Positions 1-9,718 of a DNA stretch of 64,000 nucleotides are shown in pieces. The stretch is from positions 372,001 through 436,000 of the forward strand of contig CAWUFC020000001.1 of NCBI GenBank assembly GCA_963921335.3. Reading direction: 5' to 3'. The position numbers and the translations under genes are program-made. The stretch is from CAWUFC02 sp963921335 (GTDB lineage Bacteria; Pseudomonadota; Gammaproteobacteria; Pseudomonadales; Halieaceae). The notes under the pieces were generated by a model, which saw only the letters and a program-made list of their open reading frames with translations, was not told the origin of the DNA and did not search any database. The first letter of the stretch is position 1; each line of letters starts with the position of its first letter.

Positions 1-3000
1 TCTTTCCGTTCACGGTAACCTGCAGCACCTCGACGACAGTGCCGTCAAAGGTACCGGTAATGGTCGGCTCGGTATTGTAGGTGGTCTGGGAATCGACGGT
101 TGGCTCTGCGACAAAGCCCACAATATTCAGCTCAACAACACCCTCAACAGGCGAGGCATCGCCGTCGTCGATTGTGTAGGTGAAATCAGGAATCTCACCG
201 TCACCGCTATAGGGCGAGGTCGGCGCAATGTACTCCAAGGCCAACAACTCGGCAGCCGTCAGGGTCTGGCCGTTGGTCAGCGCAGTATTGGTGCCACTCT
301 TAACAATTTTACCTTCATTGTTTGAAGGGTCAGGCGCCTGGGTGATGGTAATAAGTATCTCATCCCCGCCTTCGCCGGGGTCGGTGTTGTCCTTGTCGAA
401 CTCGCCACCGGGCGAAGTTGCTCCGGGGAACGGCGCCACCAAGCCTATGGCTGTGGCGGAATCATCAATCGAGACACAGACTTCGCCATCGGCCGCAACC
501 GGGGCGTCATTAACGCCTTCAATAATGACTGTTAAGGTCGCACTGCTGGTGTTGTTGAAGACATCTTCAACGGTATAGTCAATTTGGTCCGTGGCCGTGT
601 CGCCCACGTTAAGGGCATCAAACAGGCCTGGGGTATAACCATTGGGATCGTAACTGTAGCTACCGTCGCTGAAGACGATAAATTTGCCACCGTTGTTACC
701 CTCAACCTCAATAAAGCCTGGTGCCGCCAAATCGCCCGCCGGCAACTGGGTAATTGTTCCACTGTCGGCAGTCGATGACACATCGGTCACCCGAAAGTGA
801 TCGGCAACCGCGCCGAAATTATTACCTACTTCGCTGGTGGCTGTGCCAAAGCTCAGGGCACCGTCGTAAATCCGAACAATGGCAATCTCACCCACAAAGC
901 TGTTCGCAGGTTCGTTGCTGCCACCCACGTCATCCGATGTTGCGGGCAAACCGCCCAGGGTCATGTTGTTGGTGCCCGACCAGTCCATGCTCGAAACAGG
1001 CGCATCGGACTGATCTGTCACCTCTACCCATTCGCGGGTGCTCTCGGCAATAGCGCCCACAACCAGGTCAATATTTCCAGTGCCCGTGTTAAACACGGCT
1101 GTCACCTGAATAAACTCTTTGGTGGGGTCCACACCCGCGGGCAAGTCTACAGACAGGTTACGGGGGGTGCCCTCAGTGAGATTACCGTCATCGTTCTCAA
1201 AATTAAGGCTAACTGTATCGGCGCCGCTACTGCTGTAGGTATAAGTAAGATTAAAGCCGCCATTGGTACCGCCACCGCTAGTTTCGCGTCCGCCGGCCTC
1301 GAAAAACAGGTACTCTTGGCCATCAGTGATGTTGTCAGGATCGGGTTTAATCCAAAACTCAAAACTCCGATCCTGTTCTGTTTCAGCATCGCTGTAATCA
1401 ACCGTCGAATCAGCCGTTAGGCCGCCATTAAAGTAGTAGCTTTCGGTAATACCGGGGAAGTTACTGTCTGCCGCGATCTTGTCCTGCGCAGACGAGAACT
1501 GCCAGTTCTGCGCTGTGAACGGGTCTACCCAAAGTACATTGTTGCCAAGGTCATCCGCAGCAACGTTTTCACTTTCGAGGTCGCTGTCAACGCTGCCGAC
1601 AAAATTAAAGTCGTTGGTTAGGAGGCCGTCGGCAGGCACTGTGTTCTCGGCAGCCGTTGAATCTTCAATGACTATCAGCGCGTCGTTTTCGGCGGTTTCA
1701 AACAGGCTGGTATTAACAATCAGCGTGCCTGCGCCAGCAAAGGTGTTGCCGCCGCCTGTGCTGGTCGGCGTCAGGGTGTAGGTATCTTCATCAACAGTAA
1801 TACCGGCCGCAGCCAGGTCCAGCGTCCAGTTACCGTTGCCATCACTGGTGAACCCTGTGTCGGAATTAACGGTATAGGGGCCATAATCTGTTGTACCGTC
1901 AATCAGCAGCGTTAAGGTGGCACCGTTGGCCTCGTCGAAGGTACCGGTCAGCACCGGCTGTTGATTAATGGTGGTCAGGTCATCGGCGATAGGTTCATCG
2001 ATATAGTCAACTATCAGCTCGCCGCTGGTGAGGTCTGCAACATCTGCAGCCCCATTACCAGACTGCTCAACCAAAATATCGTACGTACCCTCGTCCAGTT
2101 CAGGCGCGGTCGGCAGAATGCCCGCCAGATCGATCGACCAGGTACCATTGGCCTTGTCGATAATCAGAATATCGTCGTTCCCTTGGGGATCAATGGTCTG
2201 AATATCGGTGACCTCGTACTCCAGATCAGGTCCACCACCTGCAATGGGGATCGTTACCTTCAATGACTCCGCCAGATTGCCATTGAAGGTACCGGTAATT
2301 TCGGGGCTCTTCTCGATGGTGGTCTGAGCATCTACCCCGGGCGGCGGAATAAAGCCGGTTATATCAAAGCTAACCGTGCCCTCTACCGGCAGGTTGGTGC
2401 CATCATCAACCTCATAGATAAAGTCGTCGATGGCCAAACCATCATAACTGCCGCCGGGTGCGTCGTATTGCAAGTTTTTAAGCTGCAAAACGGTCAAGGT
2501 TTGGCCCGCAGTCAGGGGGGTGCTGGTGCCACTTAAGGTCACGATGCCATGACCGGGCCCGGGTACCTGCAAGATGGTAATGATCAGATCGCCATCGGCA
2601 TCATCCGCATCCAGTGAAAAGCCACCACCATCAATGGTGATTTCGCTGTCTAGGATAGCCACATCGGTGGCATTAACACCTACATTAACTGAGGCGCTCG
2701 GGGCTTCCGGCGCATCATCCACGCCGGTCACCGTAACGGTGATATTCGCCGTCGCCGTATTGCCTAAACCATCATCGATGGTATAGGTCACCTGGTCCTG
2801 GGCGGTTTCACCAATGCCCAGATACTGAAAAGCCGTGCCGGAGTCATAATCCCAGGTGCCGTCGCTGTTTACCGTAAAGGTGCCGCCAGACCCACCGCTA
2901 CCAATAATTGTGCCGGTTGCGGTATTCGAGCCACCGTCGGGTATAGTATTGCCTTCGACGTTGGTAACCGAGCCAGATGCTGGCTGATAGGTCAGGTTGG

Positions 3001-6000
3001 CGTAATTGTCCGCAACCGCCTGGTTAGCGAATACAGGACTGGTGTTTGCAGCGTCCGCGCCAGAGGAATCCAGATAGCCATACATGCGCACAGACGCAAT
3101 CTGACCTTCAAAGCTGGCAGGGTTTTCAAAGTTAACGCTACCCCCCGCACCCGCAAGGTTGCCGACTTGCGAACCCAGCCCCCAGTGCGATGCAGCTGAA
3201 TCCTGGCGTGCCCAGTCACGCACTTCGGTGCCGGCCTTAACGATGTCTGTACCAACCTCCGCCACACCATTGCGGTGCCACAGAATTTGATCATTGGCGT
3301 CGTCAAATGACACGGCTATCTGCATGAAATCAGCGCTGGGATTATCCGCAGCGTCATCGCCTAATTTCAGGCTGGTTACCTGGCTGAGGTTGCCGCCTTG
3401 GTCATTGTAATAAATCCGAAATTCACCATTCGGGTTAGCGACAAGATCTGAAGAGTCGAGATGATAGGCCAATGTGAACCCGGCCCCGCCACGACCGGCA
3501 TCGATAATCACATAATCCGTGTCTGTGCTAAGCCCAGTAATATCATCTACTTTTAGCCAGAATTCCCAGGTGGCAGAGCGCTCGGTCCAATACTCATTAA
3601 CGTTGCCGGAAATGGCAGCATCGGAAGCGCCGTCAAACTGATAGGCAGTGTCAATCTGGGGCGCTGTAGTGCTGGTTATTCCGGTTACACGGGTTACACC
3701 TTGTGACCAGTTCCAGTTGACATTATCGGTGCCGCCGCCGCCTGGTTGCTGGTCCTCCCACGTAGTATTACCGTCTGAATCATCCCCAGCCACGTACTCC
3801 AAAATTAGATTGGTGTCATAAATCGGCGTTTGCGGTGGGCTGGGAACAAAATCATTGTCCAGCAAATTACCACCAGCCACCGTGTCACCGGATTCAGTAG
3901 ACGGAGAACCTTCGTCTTCGGTCACGGTGAGCGTGTCGTCCGCGGCTGTTACCGACAAACCATCAGTAATGGTCAGCTCACCGCTAGTGCCATCGGTCTC
4001 ATCAGCGTCGGCGTTTTCGTTATAGACGACAACGTTATATGGGCTGCCCGGCACGAGCGACGGCGAAGAGCCACTGGTTGGGGTGGCTGTCGACAGGTCC
4101 AGACTCCAGTCATCGCCGCTGATCGTCCAACCCGTTGGCAGGTTGCCGAAGTCGGTTACCTCGTAAGTGGCACCCCCTACCTCAACTCTCAGCAGGTCGG
4201 AGTTAATGCCATCAAAAGTGCCGCTCAGGGTCGGCGTGGTGCTGTCAGTCACCTGCGACTCCACCGTCGGCACATCCAGAACGCGCAGGATGTCGATGGT
4301 AGTGATCGCCTCGGTGGACTGGGTGCCACTATTGTCCTCGACGTAAATTTTGATGGTGCGATCATCAGGATTAGTGAACTCACCATCGGCATTGCTGTAC
4401 TCAATGGCCTTCAGTGCAGCGAGAATTTCAGCTTCGTTGTTGGCGTCTAGCAGGATGCCAGTCCAGTCCAGTTCAATGCTGGTACCGGTGTTGCTGGCCA
4501 CACTGATATTGCTTAATCCCGATGTATCAATGGTCAGTTCGTCAGAGCCTGACGGGTTTTCCAGTTCAACGTAGACCTTGGTGATGCTGGTCACGTCGTT
4601 GGCATAGTTGGTCAACGTTACGTCAGTAGTATCTACAATCTTGACCGGCGAAGGCGTAGCCAGCGAGGCATCAAAACCCGTGTTAAAGTCGAAGCCTGTC
4701 GCGCCGCTGCTGTCGTCTTTGTCAGCATCGAAGCGAATGGACGAGCCAAAGTAGTCAAAGAAGGCCGCCGAATCCAGTGACTGGTCTTTCTGGTCAGCGA
4801 CGGCAAATTTAACCGTGTAGCTATTTCCTGCTGACCAGGCCGTATCCAGAGTATTCAGATCAATCACCTTGTCTGAATAGCTGGTGATAAAGTTCATTTC
4901 GACATTGCCAAGGCTGGCGATGTCAAAGCCTTCATTACTGTTCAACACCATATCCGGGTCAGCCTGCTGGTGCAGCGCCCGCAAGTTCGAGAAGGCAATC
5001 TCGTAGACCTCGCCGTCCTGATTATCTATCAGGTAAATGCCAAACAGGTCGGTGAAGTCCTGGTTGATCGCGAAGTTGTAGTCTTCCTCCGTAGAGAACA
5101 CAAAACCCAGTGCCAGCTTGTCGACGTTAGCATTAAAGTCAAAACTGAAGCTGGCCACATCAAATTGGTCACCGGTGGCGCCAGTGCCGCCGTTAGCACC
5201 ACTGTCAACGCGCGAGCCAGCCTGATCATCGGGAAAGTTACCGGGCAATCCGGCTGCGGCTGCGGAGCGCTCCAGATCCAGGTCGTCTTGGCTGGTGCTG
5301 GTGTTGTTGAAAGACACCTGCGTGCTACCCGTCTCATTCGGCGCAACGGTGTTATTAACAGTACCCGTGGTGAGAACAATGCCGCTCTCCATCAGCACAG
5401 TTTGACTGGCGCCGTATTGCAGACTCTCAAATGTGCCGAGAGCAATCGGATCGCCCGTGAAGGCAATATTTTTGATGCCACCGATACCGCCAGCCGACCC
5501 CGAGATTTGGTCAGCAATTTCCTGAGAACTCAGCGTGGTGGAATCGGTCACCGACATGGCCAGCAAATTGCCCCAGGCGCGCTGGCTGGTTTCGCTGATG
5601 GCCATGTCGGCCTCAACGGAGCCGCAAGAAACCTCCAGATCCCAGTCACCGCCCAGGGCAGCAGCGCCGGTGTCATCTACCGATGCAGCGATGTCGGCGC
5701 CGGTGATCTCTGCCAGCTGCTCCACAAAGGCGATGCCCTGTTCACCCTCGGCCACGCTACAGCCGTAGATCAGGATGTCGCCATCTGCGCTTAGAGAATC
5801 ACCCCAGGCAGCAACATTTTCGAGGGTGTCTCCGCTGAGGCTGTCCTGGTTGAGGGTCGTGTTACCCAAACGCAGCTCACCACAATCACCATGGCTGATG
5901 ATATGCAAGGCATCATAGGTTTTGTTTGAGTTCGCCAGCACATCGGCGATGAAAGCCGCGCCGTCTTCGTCAGGGCCAATAAAGTAGACTTCAACACCAT

Positions 6001-6274
6001 CGGCGAGGTTTGCCAGCAGCGCATCGGCATCTTCAACCTGGCTGTCCACAAAAAGAATTTCAGCGCCGGTCTGCTCACCTTCGCCGGTTTCTGGATTTTC
6101 CTGAGTCTCACCCAGCGCGCCGACCAAACCGGCCAGTTCGGCCTGTTCCTTCTCGACCTCAGCGCGAGCCTGCTCCTGCGCAGCGGTATTCTGTGCATCA
6201 TCAACAGTAACGGCTCCAACTGCATCCAGCAGAACCCGTTCTTCCAGCTTGCGGTACCGTTTTTTCCAGTTCAC
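1..6274 (-). CDS. Giant modular surface/secreted protein (LEPR motif, DUF4347, choice-of-anchor L, LamG and VCBS/Ig-like repeats), partial at 3' end
   Basis: An open minus-strand frame runs from a GTG at 6274 to the window edge: 2091 codons with no stop. The GTG is chosen because an in-frame TAA lies five codons upstream. An AGG about 10 bases before the GTG could serve as ribosome site. Residues 10-18 read LEERVLLDA, matching the LEPR-type N-terminal motif of giant Gram-negative adhesins. Next come a DUF4347 domain (about 70-225, with HIISHG near 127 and YGC near 171) and a choice-of-anchor-L-like domain (about 250-470). Ig-like units (SGTFDG, TGTFNG, TGTFDG) follow. Two LamG/concanavalin-like segments (about 820-1065 and 1500-1780) are each followed by a VCBS/cadherin-like unit ending in VTGVDDAP or IEGVNDAP. 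Composition is rich in D, T, S and G, with almost no Cys. Likely exported by type I secretion for adhesion or biofilm (inference). The C-terminal secretion signal is outside the window. Confidence 0.9.
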   Translation of the reverse strand, partial: MNWKKRYRKLEERVLLDAVGAVTVDDAQNTAAQEQARAEVEKEQAELAGLVGALGETQENPETGEGEQTGAEILFVDSQVEDADALLANLADGVEVYFIGPDEDGAAFIADVLANSNKTYDALHIISHGDCGELRLGNTTLNQDSLSGDTLENVAAWGDSLSADGDILIYGCSVAEGEQGIAFVEQLAEITGADIAASVDDTGAAALGGDWDLEVSCGSVEADMAISETSQRAWGNLLAMSVTDSTTLSSQEIADQISGSAGGIGGIKNIAFTGDPIALGTFESLQYGASQTVLMESGIVLTTGTVNNTVAPNETGSTQVSFNNTSTSQDDLDLERSAAAAGLPGNFPDDQAGSRVDSGANGGTGATGDQFDVASFSFDFNANVDKLALGFVFSTEEDYNFAINQDFTDLFGIYLIDNQDGEVYEIAFSNLRALHQQADPDMVLNSNEGFDIASLGNVEMNFITSYSDKVIDLNTLDTAWSAGNSYTVKFAVADQKDQSLDSAAFFDYFGSSIRFDADKDDSSGATGFDFNTGFDASLATPSPVKIVDTTDVTLTNYANDVTSITKVYVELENPSGSDELTIDTSGLSNISVASNTGTSIELDWTGILLDANNEAEILAALKAIEYSNADGEFTNPDDRTIKIYVEDNSGTQSTEAITTIDILRVLDVPTVESQVTDSTTPTLSGTFDGINSDLLRVEVGGATYEVTDFGNLPTGWTISGDDWSLDLSTATPTSGSSPSLVPGSPYNVVVYNENADADETDGTSGELTITDGLSVTAADDTLTVTEDEGSPSTESGDTVAGGNLLDNDFVPSPPQTPIYDTNLILEYVAGDDSDGNTTWEDQQPGGGGTDNVNWNWSQGVTRVTGITSTTAPQIDTAYQFDGASDAAISGNVNEYWTERSATWEFWLKVDDITGLSTDTDYVIIDAGRGGAGFTLAYHLDSSDLVANPNGEFRIYYNDQGGNLSQVTSLKLGDDAADNPSADFMQIAVSFDDANDQILWHRNGVAEVGTDIVKAGTEVRDWARQDSAASHWGLGSQVGNLAGAGGSVNFENPASFEGQIASVRMYGYLDSSGADAANTSPVFANQAVADNYANLTYQPASGSVTNVEGNTIPDGGSNTATGTIIGSGGSGGTFTVNSDGTWDYDSGTAFQYLGIGETAQDQVTYTIDDGLGNTATANITVTVTGVDDAPEAPSASVNVGVNATDVAILDSEITIDGGGFSLDADDADGDLIITILQVPGPGHGIVTLSGTSTPLTAGQTLTVLQLKNLQYDAPGGSYDGLAIDDFIYEVDDGTNLPVEGTVSFDITGFIPPPGVDAQTTIEKSPEITGTFNGNLAESLKVTIPIAGGGPDLEYEVTDIQTIDPQGNDDILIIDKANGTWSIDLAGILPTAPELDEGTYDILVEQSGNGAADVADLTSGELIVDYIDEPIADDLTTINQQPVLTGTFDEANGATLTLLIDGTTDYGPYTVNSDTGFTSDGNGNWTLDLAAAGITVDEDTYTLTPTSTGGGNTFAGAGTLIVNTSLFETAENDALIVIEDSTAAENTVPADGLLTNDFNFVGSVDSDLESENVAADDLGNNVLWVDPFTAQNWQFSSAQDKIAADSNFPGITESYYFNGGLTADSTVDYSDAETEQDRSFEFWIKPDPDNITDGQEYLFFEAGGRETSGGGTNGGFNLTYTYSSSGADTVSLNFENDDGNLTEGTPRNLSVDLPAGVDPTKEFIQVTAVFNTGTGNIDLVVGAIAESTREWVEVTDQSDAPVSSMDWSGTNNMTLGGLPATSDDVGGSNEPANSFVGEIAIVRIYDGALSFGTATSEVGNNFGAVADHFRVTDVSSTADSGTITQLPAGDLAAPGFIEVEGNNGGKFIVFSDGSYSYDPNGYTPGLFDALNVGDTATDQIDYTVEDVFNNTSSATLTVIIEGVNDAPVAADGEVCVSIDDSATAIGLVAPFPGATSPGGEFDKDNTDPGEGGDEILITITQAPDPSNNEGKIVKSGTNTALTNGQTLTAAELLALEYIAPTSPYSGDGEIPDFTYTIDDGDASPVEGVVELNIVGFVAEPTVDSQTTYNTEPTITGTFDGTVVEVLQVTVNGK

Positions 6275-6446
6275 AGCGTTACCTGTTTAGCCCTTTCGCT
6301 AGGGAGACACGAATACCCGCTCAGCGCGATCCAATAACTGAGCAGGTACTAGTGTTTTTTGTTGTCGTCGGACGTCTATTCGCCCTTTAATAATAAGTGC
6401 TTACAGCAATTAAATAATGAAATCCTTGAGCTATTATTGGAGAGTC

Positions 6447-6462
6447 TGTGACAGGTTTCACA
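6447..6462. promoter_or_regulatory. Perfect CRP/Vfr-type palindrome TGTGA-N6-TCACA
   Basis: TGTGA at 6447-6451 and TCACA at 6458-6462 are separated by exactly six bases, the consensus half-sites of cAMP receptor protein. It lies 65-80 bases before the dioxygenase ATG at 6527 and about 170 bases before the divergent adhesin GTG, so it could serve either gene. The rest of 6275-6526 is AT-rich non-coding DNA. I cannot place a convincing -35/-10 pair in it. Confidence 0.55.
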
Positions 6463-6526
6463 AACATGCAAGAATATGACTACAGATTGTGTAGTAGGCA
6501 TAGGACCACAAGGTAGACAGAATTAA

Positions 6527-7354
6527 ATGAGCACGACTTACACACCTATCAACCCTGCCCTCGGCGCAGAGGTCACGGGGCTTGATTTGCGCCAGGCACT
6601 GAGTGACGAAGCGTTCGCTGAGCTTCAGCGGGCGATGGTCCGCTACCAGGTCCTGTTCTTCCGTAATCAGGATATCGAACCGGCCCACCAAAAAGCGCTG
6701 GCAGATCGCTTTGGGCCCCTGCAAACACACCCGGCCTATACAACGGTAGATGGCTTTCCGGAAATCACCATTCTGGAAAGCACCGCTGAGAAGCCCACAA
6801 AAATAGAAAAATGGCACACTGATATGACCTTCAGGGCACATCCGCCCCAGGCCACCATGCTCAGATCCCGCATTGTGCCAAACAGCGGAGGCGACACCCA
6901 GTGGGCCAGCATGACCGCAGCCTACCAAGGGCTATCGCAGAGTATGCAGACCATGCTGCAAGGGTTGAGCGCCGTGCACGATTTTCGCCACGGCTTTAGA
7001 GAGAGCCTGGCCGAGCCCGGCGGCGAAGCCCGATTGGCGCAGGCCATCGCCGACAATCCACCGGTGGAGCATCCGGTAGTGCGCACCCATCCAGAAAGCA
7101 GTGAACCGCTGATCTTCGTGAATGAGTTATTCACTACACACATAGTTGGCCTGCCCCCCAGTGAAAGTGAATACTTACTTTCATTTTTATATCAGCACAT
7201 TCAGAAGCCTGAATACACCATGCGCTTTCGCTGGAGCGAAAATGCAATCGCTCTGTGGGATAATCGCAGCACACAGCACCAGCCAGTGAACGACTACTTC
7301 CCGGCCCACCGCCGCATGGAGCGCATCACCATCGATGGCGATAAACCCTACTAA
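6527..7354 (+). CDS. TauD/TfdA-family Fe(II)/2-oxoglutarate dioxygenase
   Basis: A 275-residue protein, usual for the family. The iron-binding triad is visible as H97 and D99 in KWHTDMTF and H251 in NRSTQHQPVND. The RRMERIT segment near the C-terminus supplies the conserved 2-oxoglutarate-binding arginine. These enzymes hydroxylate sulfonates, phenoxy acids or other small acids. The substrate cannot be read from sequence, and no sulfonate ABC transporter is nearby. It starts at the only sensible ATG, with a weak AGG upstream, behind a perfect CRP-type site. The phosphatase/kinase gene begins 20 bases after its stop, so it may head a three-gene unit with the partner-switch genes. Confidence 0.9.
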   Translation: MSTTYTPINPALGAEVTGLDLRQALSDEAFAELQRAMVRYQVLFFRNQDIEPAHQKALADRFGPLQTHPAYTTVDGFPEITILESTAEKPTKIEKWHTDMTFRAHPPQATMLRSRIVPNSGGDTQWASMTAAYQGLSQSMQTMLQGLSAVHDFRHGFRESLAEPGGEARLAQAIADNPPVEHPVVRTHPESSEPLIFVNELFTTHIVGLPPSESEYLLSFLYQHIQKPEYTMRFRWSENAIALWDNRSTQHQPVNDYFPAHRRMERITIDGDKPY

Positions 7355-7374
7355 GCTTTGCTCGCAGTCAAACC

Positions 7375-9702
7375 GTGGCTAGCGCTAGTCTCTCCACGCG
7401 ACTGTTCCTGGTACTGACGGCCTGCATAACAGCTGCCCTCAGCCTCAGCACCTTTGTCGACTACCAGTGGGCACGTACAGATATCCTGGCCCAGGTAGAA
7501 CAGCACACTGAAACCACCATCATCGACACGATCAACGATATGGACACCCGCATTATCGGTGTCGAGAGCGCATCAGCCCTGTTTGCCAGTTTCCTGACTG
7601 AGCGACCAGCCCAGTTGAACAACTTGCCTGGGCTACTGCAGCAAATGCTGGTGCACCGAAGACAACTATTCGGTGCCTCTATCGCGGTAGATCCAGCCTG
7701 GACGAACCAGTCTGAAGGGTTTGCCCCTTACTATTTCCGCCGGTCAGGCGGCGAACTGGTCTACCGAAATCTAGCGGAGAGCATGGATTACGCCAATCAG
7801 CCCTGGTTCCTCGAGGCCAGGGCCAAAGGTCAGCCGGTTTGGAGCGAGCCCTACTACGACGAGGGTGGTGGTGAAACTCTCATGTCGACGTATGCGATCC
7901 CTTTATACCGGACGGTTGACGGAGTGGGTCGATTCTTCGGGGTACTGACTGCAGATCTCGCACTCGAAGATCTCAGTGAGCAGATGAAAGCTTTCCAGCT
8001 TGGCGACAGTGGTGTTGCTTTTTTGCTGAGCCATAGGGGCAACATCCTTGCAGCGCCCCGATCAGAACAGCTAATGAAGCCTATTCATGCGGTTTGGCCC
8101 GCCGAAACAAGCAGCCCAGATTGGGAAGATCTACTCTCTCGCAGCAAAGTCGGGCAGCAAAGTCGTTTCGAAACTCCATGCCCTGCGCTGGGGGGTAATT
8201 GCGTCGTTCTGCTGTCACCCCTGGCTTCCAACGGCTGGCCACTTGGCGTGATTTATTCAGAGTACGAAATGCTGGCACCTTTGAGAGAAGAACTGATGCG
8301 GCTGCTAATCACCGGCTTGCTGGGTATCGCACTGGTAGCCATCGCCGTCGCCATCATCAGCCGACGGTTAACACGGCCGCTGACATCGCTGGTCTCTTTC
8401 ACCGACAACGTGGCCGCCGGCAATCTTGAAGCACCGATGCCAAAGGTTAAACGCGATGACGAAATAGGGCGGCTCATCGCCAGCTTCAGCGCCATGCAGC
8501 AAAGACTGTGGCAAGAAATCGAGTCGCTCAAAGACGAGACCGCCAACCGCAACCGTATACAGGGTGAACTGGATGCCGCGGCCGACATTCAGCTCGCCAT
8601 GCTACCGGACGGTGGCAACAGCGAAGTGCATCGCAAAGCCTATAGCCTTTGGGCCAGGCAGCGGCCAGCAAAAACAGTGGGTGGTGATTTATACGTTTAC
8701 TTCCAGCGCAGCGAGAATGAACTTGTTTTCGCAGTGGGCGATGTCTCCGACAAGGGTGTGCCGGCGGCACTGTTCATGGCTCGTGTCGTCACGGTACTGG
8801 ACCAGCAGTTAAACAGGGCGATGGCACCCTCAACCAAGCTGGAGCTGCTCAATAACGAACTGGCACGAGGCAACGACAACTGCATGTTTGTCACCCTGTT
8901 TTACGGGGTACTCAATCTGGAGACTCTGGAACTCGCCTTTGCCAGCGCCGGACATACGCCGCCCAGCCTGCTGCGCGATGGCGCCTGTGTATCCATTGAG
9001 CAAAACATGGGCCCGGCGATGGCCTTACGCGCTAGCCTGAGCTATCCCAACAATACCCTGCAATTGAAAGCGGGCGATACCCTGGCGGTTTATACCGACG
9101 GCATCGACGAAGCCTTCAATCCGAACCAGGAACAATTTACCAGCGAGCGCTTCAACGCCCTGCTGGAAAAACAAGAAGGCGCGGCCGTCGCCGCAGTGGG
9201 AGAATCAGTATTTACCGCGGTAGACGAATACGCACAGGGATTTCCTCAATCAGATGACATGACTTGCCTGATTCTCAGCATCCCTGCACCGGCGTCGAAC
9301 CAGCTCATACTCGACGAGCACACTCACGCGATCAGTAAAACACTGAGTTGGCTTCAACAGCGTGCTGAGGCACTGGCTATTGCTGAGGACGCCAAGAGAG
9401 ACCTCTTACTGATCGCAGAAGAAGTCGTTTCCAACATTTACAAATATGCCGAAGTGAGTGACTCGGCGAAGGTAGAAATCGAACTGGTTCCATCCGCGCA
9501 GGAGATCACTCTGCGAGTGACCGATCCCGGATGCGCGTTTAACCCGCTGACGGAAAGTGAGGGTGCGGAGCTGGGCAAGGACAGTGCCGATGCGGCTATC
9601 GGCGGGCTTGGTGTACACTTGGTAAAAGCGCTGACAGACCGGCAGCACTATCGCAGGGACGGCAATAACAACGTTCTGGAAATGACAAAAATCATCGGCT
9701 GA
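7375..9702 (+). CDS. Membrane sensor with Cache-like, HAMP, SpoIIE phosphatase and HATPase (anti-sigma-type kinase) domains
   Basis: A 775-residue protein from a GTG start without a clear ribosome site. A membrane helix near residues 7-28 is followed by a Cache-like periplasmic domain to about 300. A second helix (about 307-328) and a HAMP linker (about 330-382) come next. A SpoIIE/PP2C phosphatase domain spans about 400-625, with the metal-ligand motifs GGDLYV near 436, VGDVSDKG near 454 and YTDG near 573. The C-terminus is a RsbW-like histidine-kinase-type ATPase: EEVVSN (N-box) near 676, DPG near 717 and GGLGVHL near 742. One protein therefore carries both the phosphatase and the kinase of a partner-switching module, as in HsbR-type proteins, but with a membrane sensor as input. 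The STAS protein 16 bases downstream is the obvious substrate. Confidence 0.9.
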   Translation: MASASLSTRLFLVLTACITAALSLSTFVDYQWARTDILAQVEQHTETTIIDTINDMDTRIIGVESASALFASFLTERPAQLNNLPGLLQQMLVHRRQLFGASIAVDPAWTNQSEGFAPYYFRRSGGELVYRNLAESMDYANQPWFLEARAKGQPVWSEPYYDEGGGETLMSTYAIPLYRTVDGVGRFFGVLTADLALEDLSEQMKAFQLGDSGVAFLLSHRGNILAAPRSEQLMKPIHAVWPAETSSPDWEDLLSRSKVGQQSRFETPCPALGGNCVVLLSPLASNGWPLGVIYSEYEMLAPLREELMRLLITGLLGIALVAIAVAIISRRLTRPLTSLVSFTDNVAAGNLEAPMPKVKRDDEIGRLIASFSAMQQRLWQEIESLKDETANRNRIQGELDAAADIQLAMLPDGGNSEVHRKAYSLWARQRPAKTVGGDLYVYFQRSENELVFAVGDVSDKGVPAALFMARVVTVLDQQLNRAMAPSTKLELLNNELARGNDNCMFVTLFYGVLNLETLELAFASAGHTPPSLLRDGACVSIEQNMGPAMALRASLSYPNNTLQLKAGDTLAVYTDGIDEAFNPNQEQFTSERFNALLEKQEGAAVAAVGESVFTAVDEYAQGFPQSDDMTCLILSIPAPASNQLILDEHTHAISKTLSWLQQRAEALAIAEDAKRDLLLIAEEVVSNIYKYAEVSDSAKVEIELVPSAQEITLRVTDPGCAFNPLTESEGAELGKDSADAAIGGLGVHLVKALTDRQHYRRDGNNNVLEMTKIIG

Positions 9703-9718
9703 ACGACAGGAACATCAC

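Noticed and set aside
4970..5794. Plus-strand open frame of 274 codons inside the adhesin
   Set aside because: The minus-strand frame is continuous with DUF4347 and choice-of-anchor-L features. The plus frame is a shadow.
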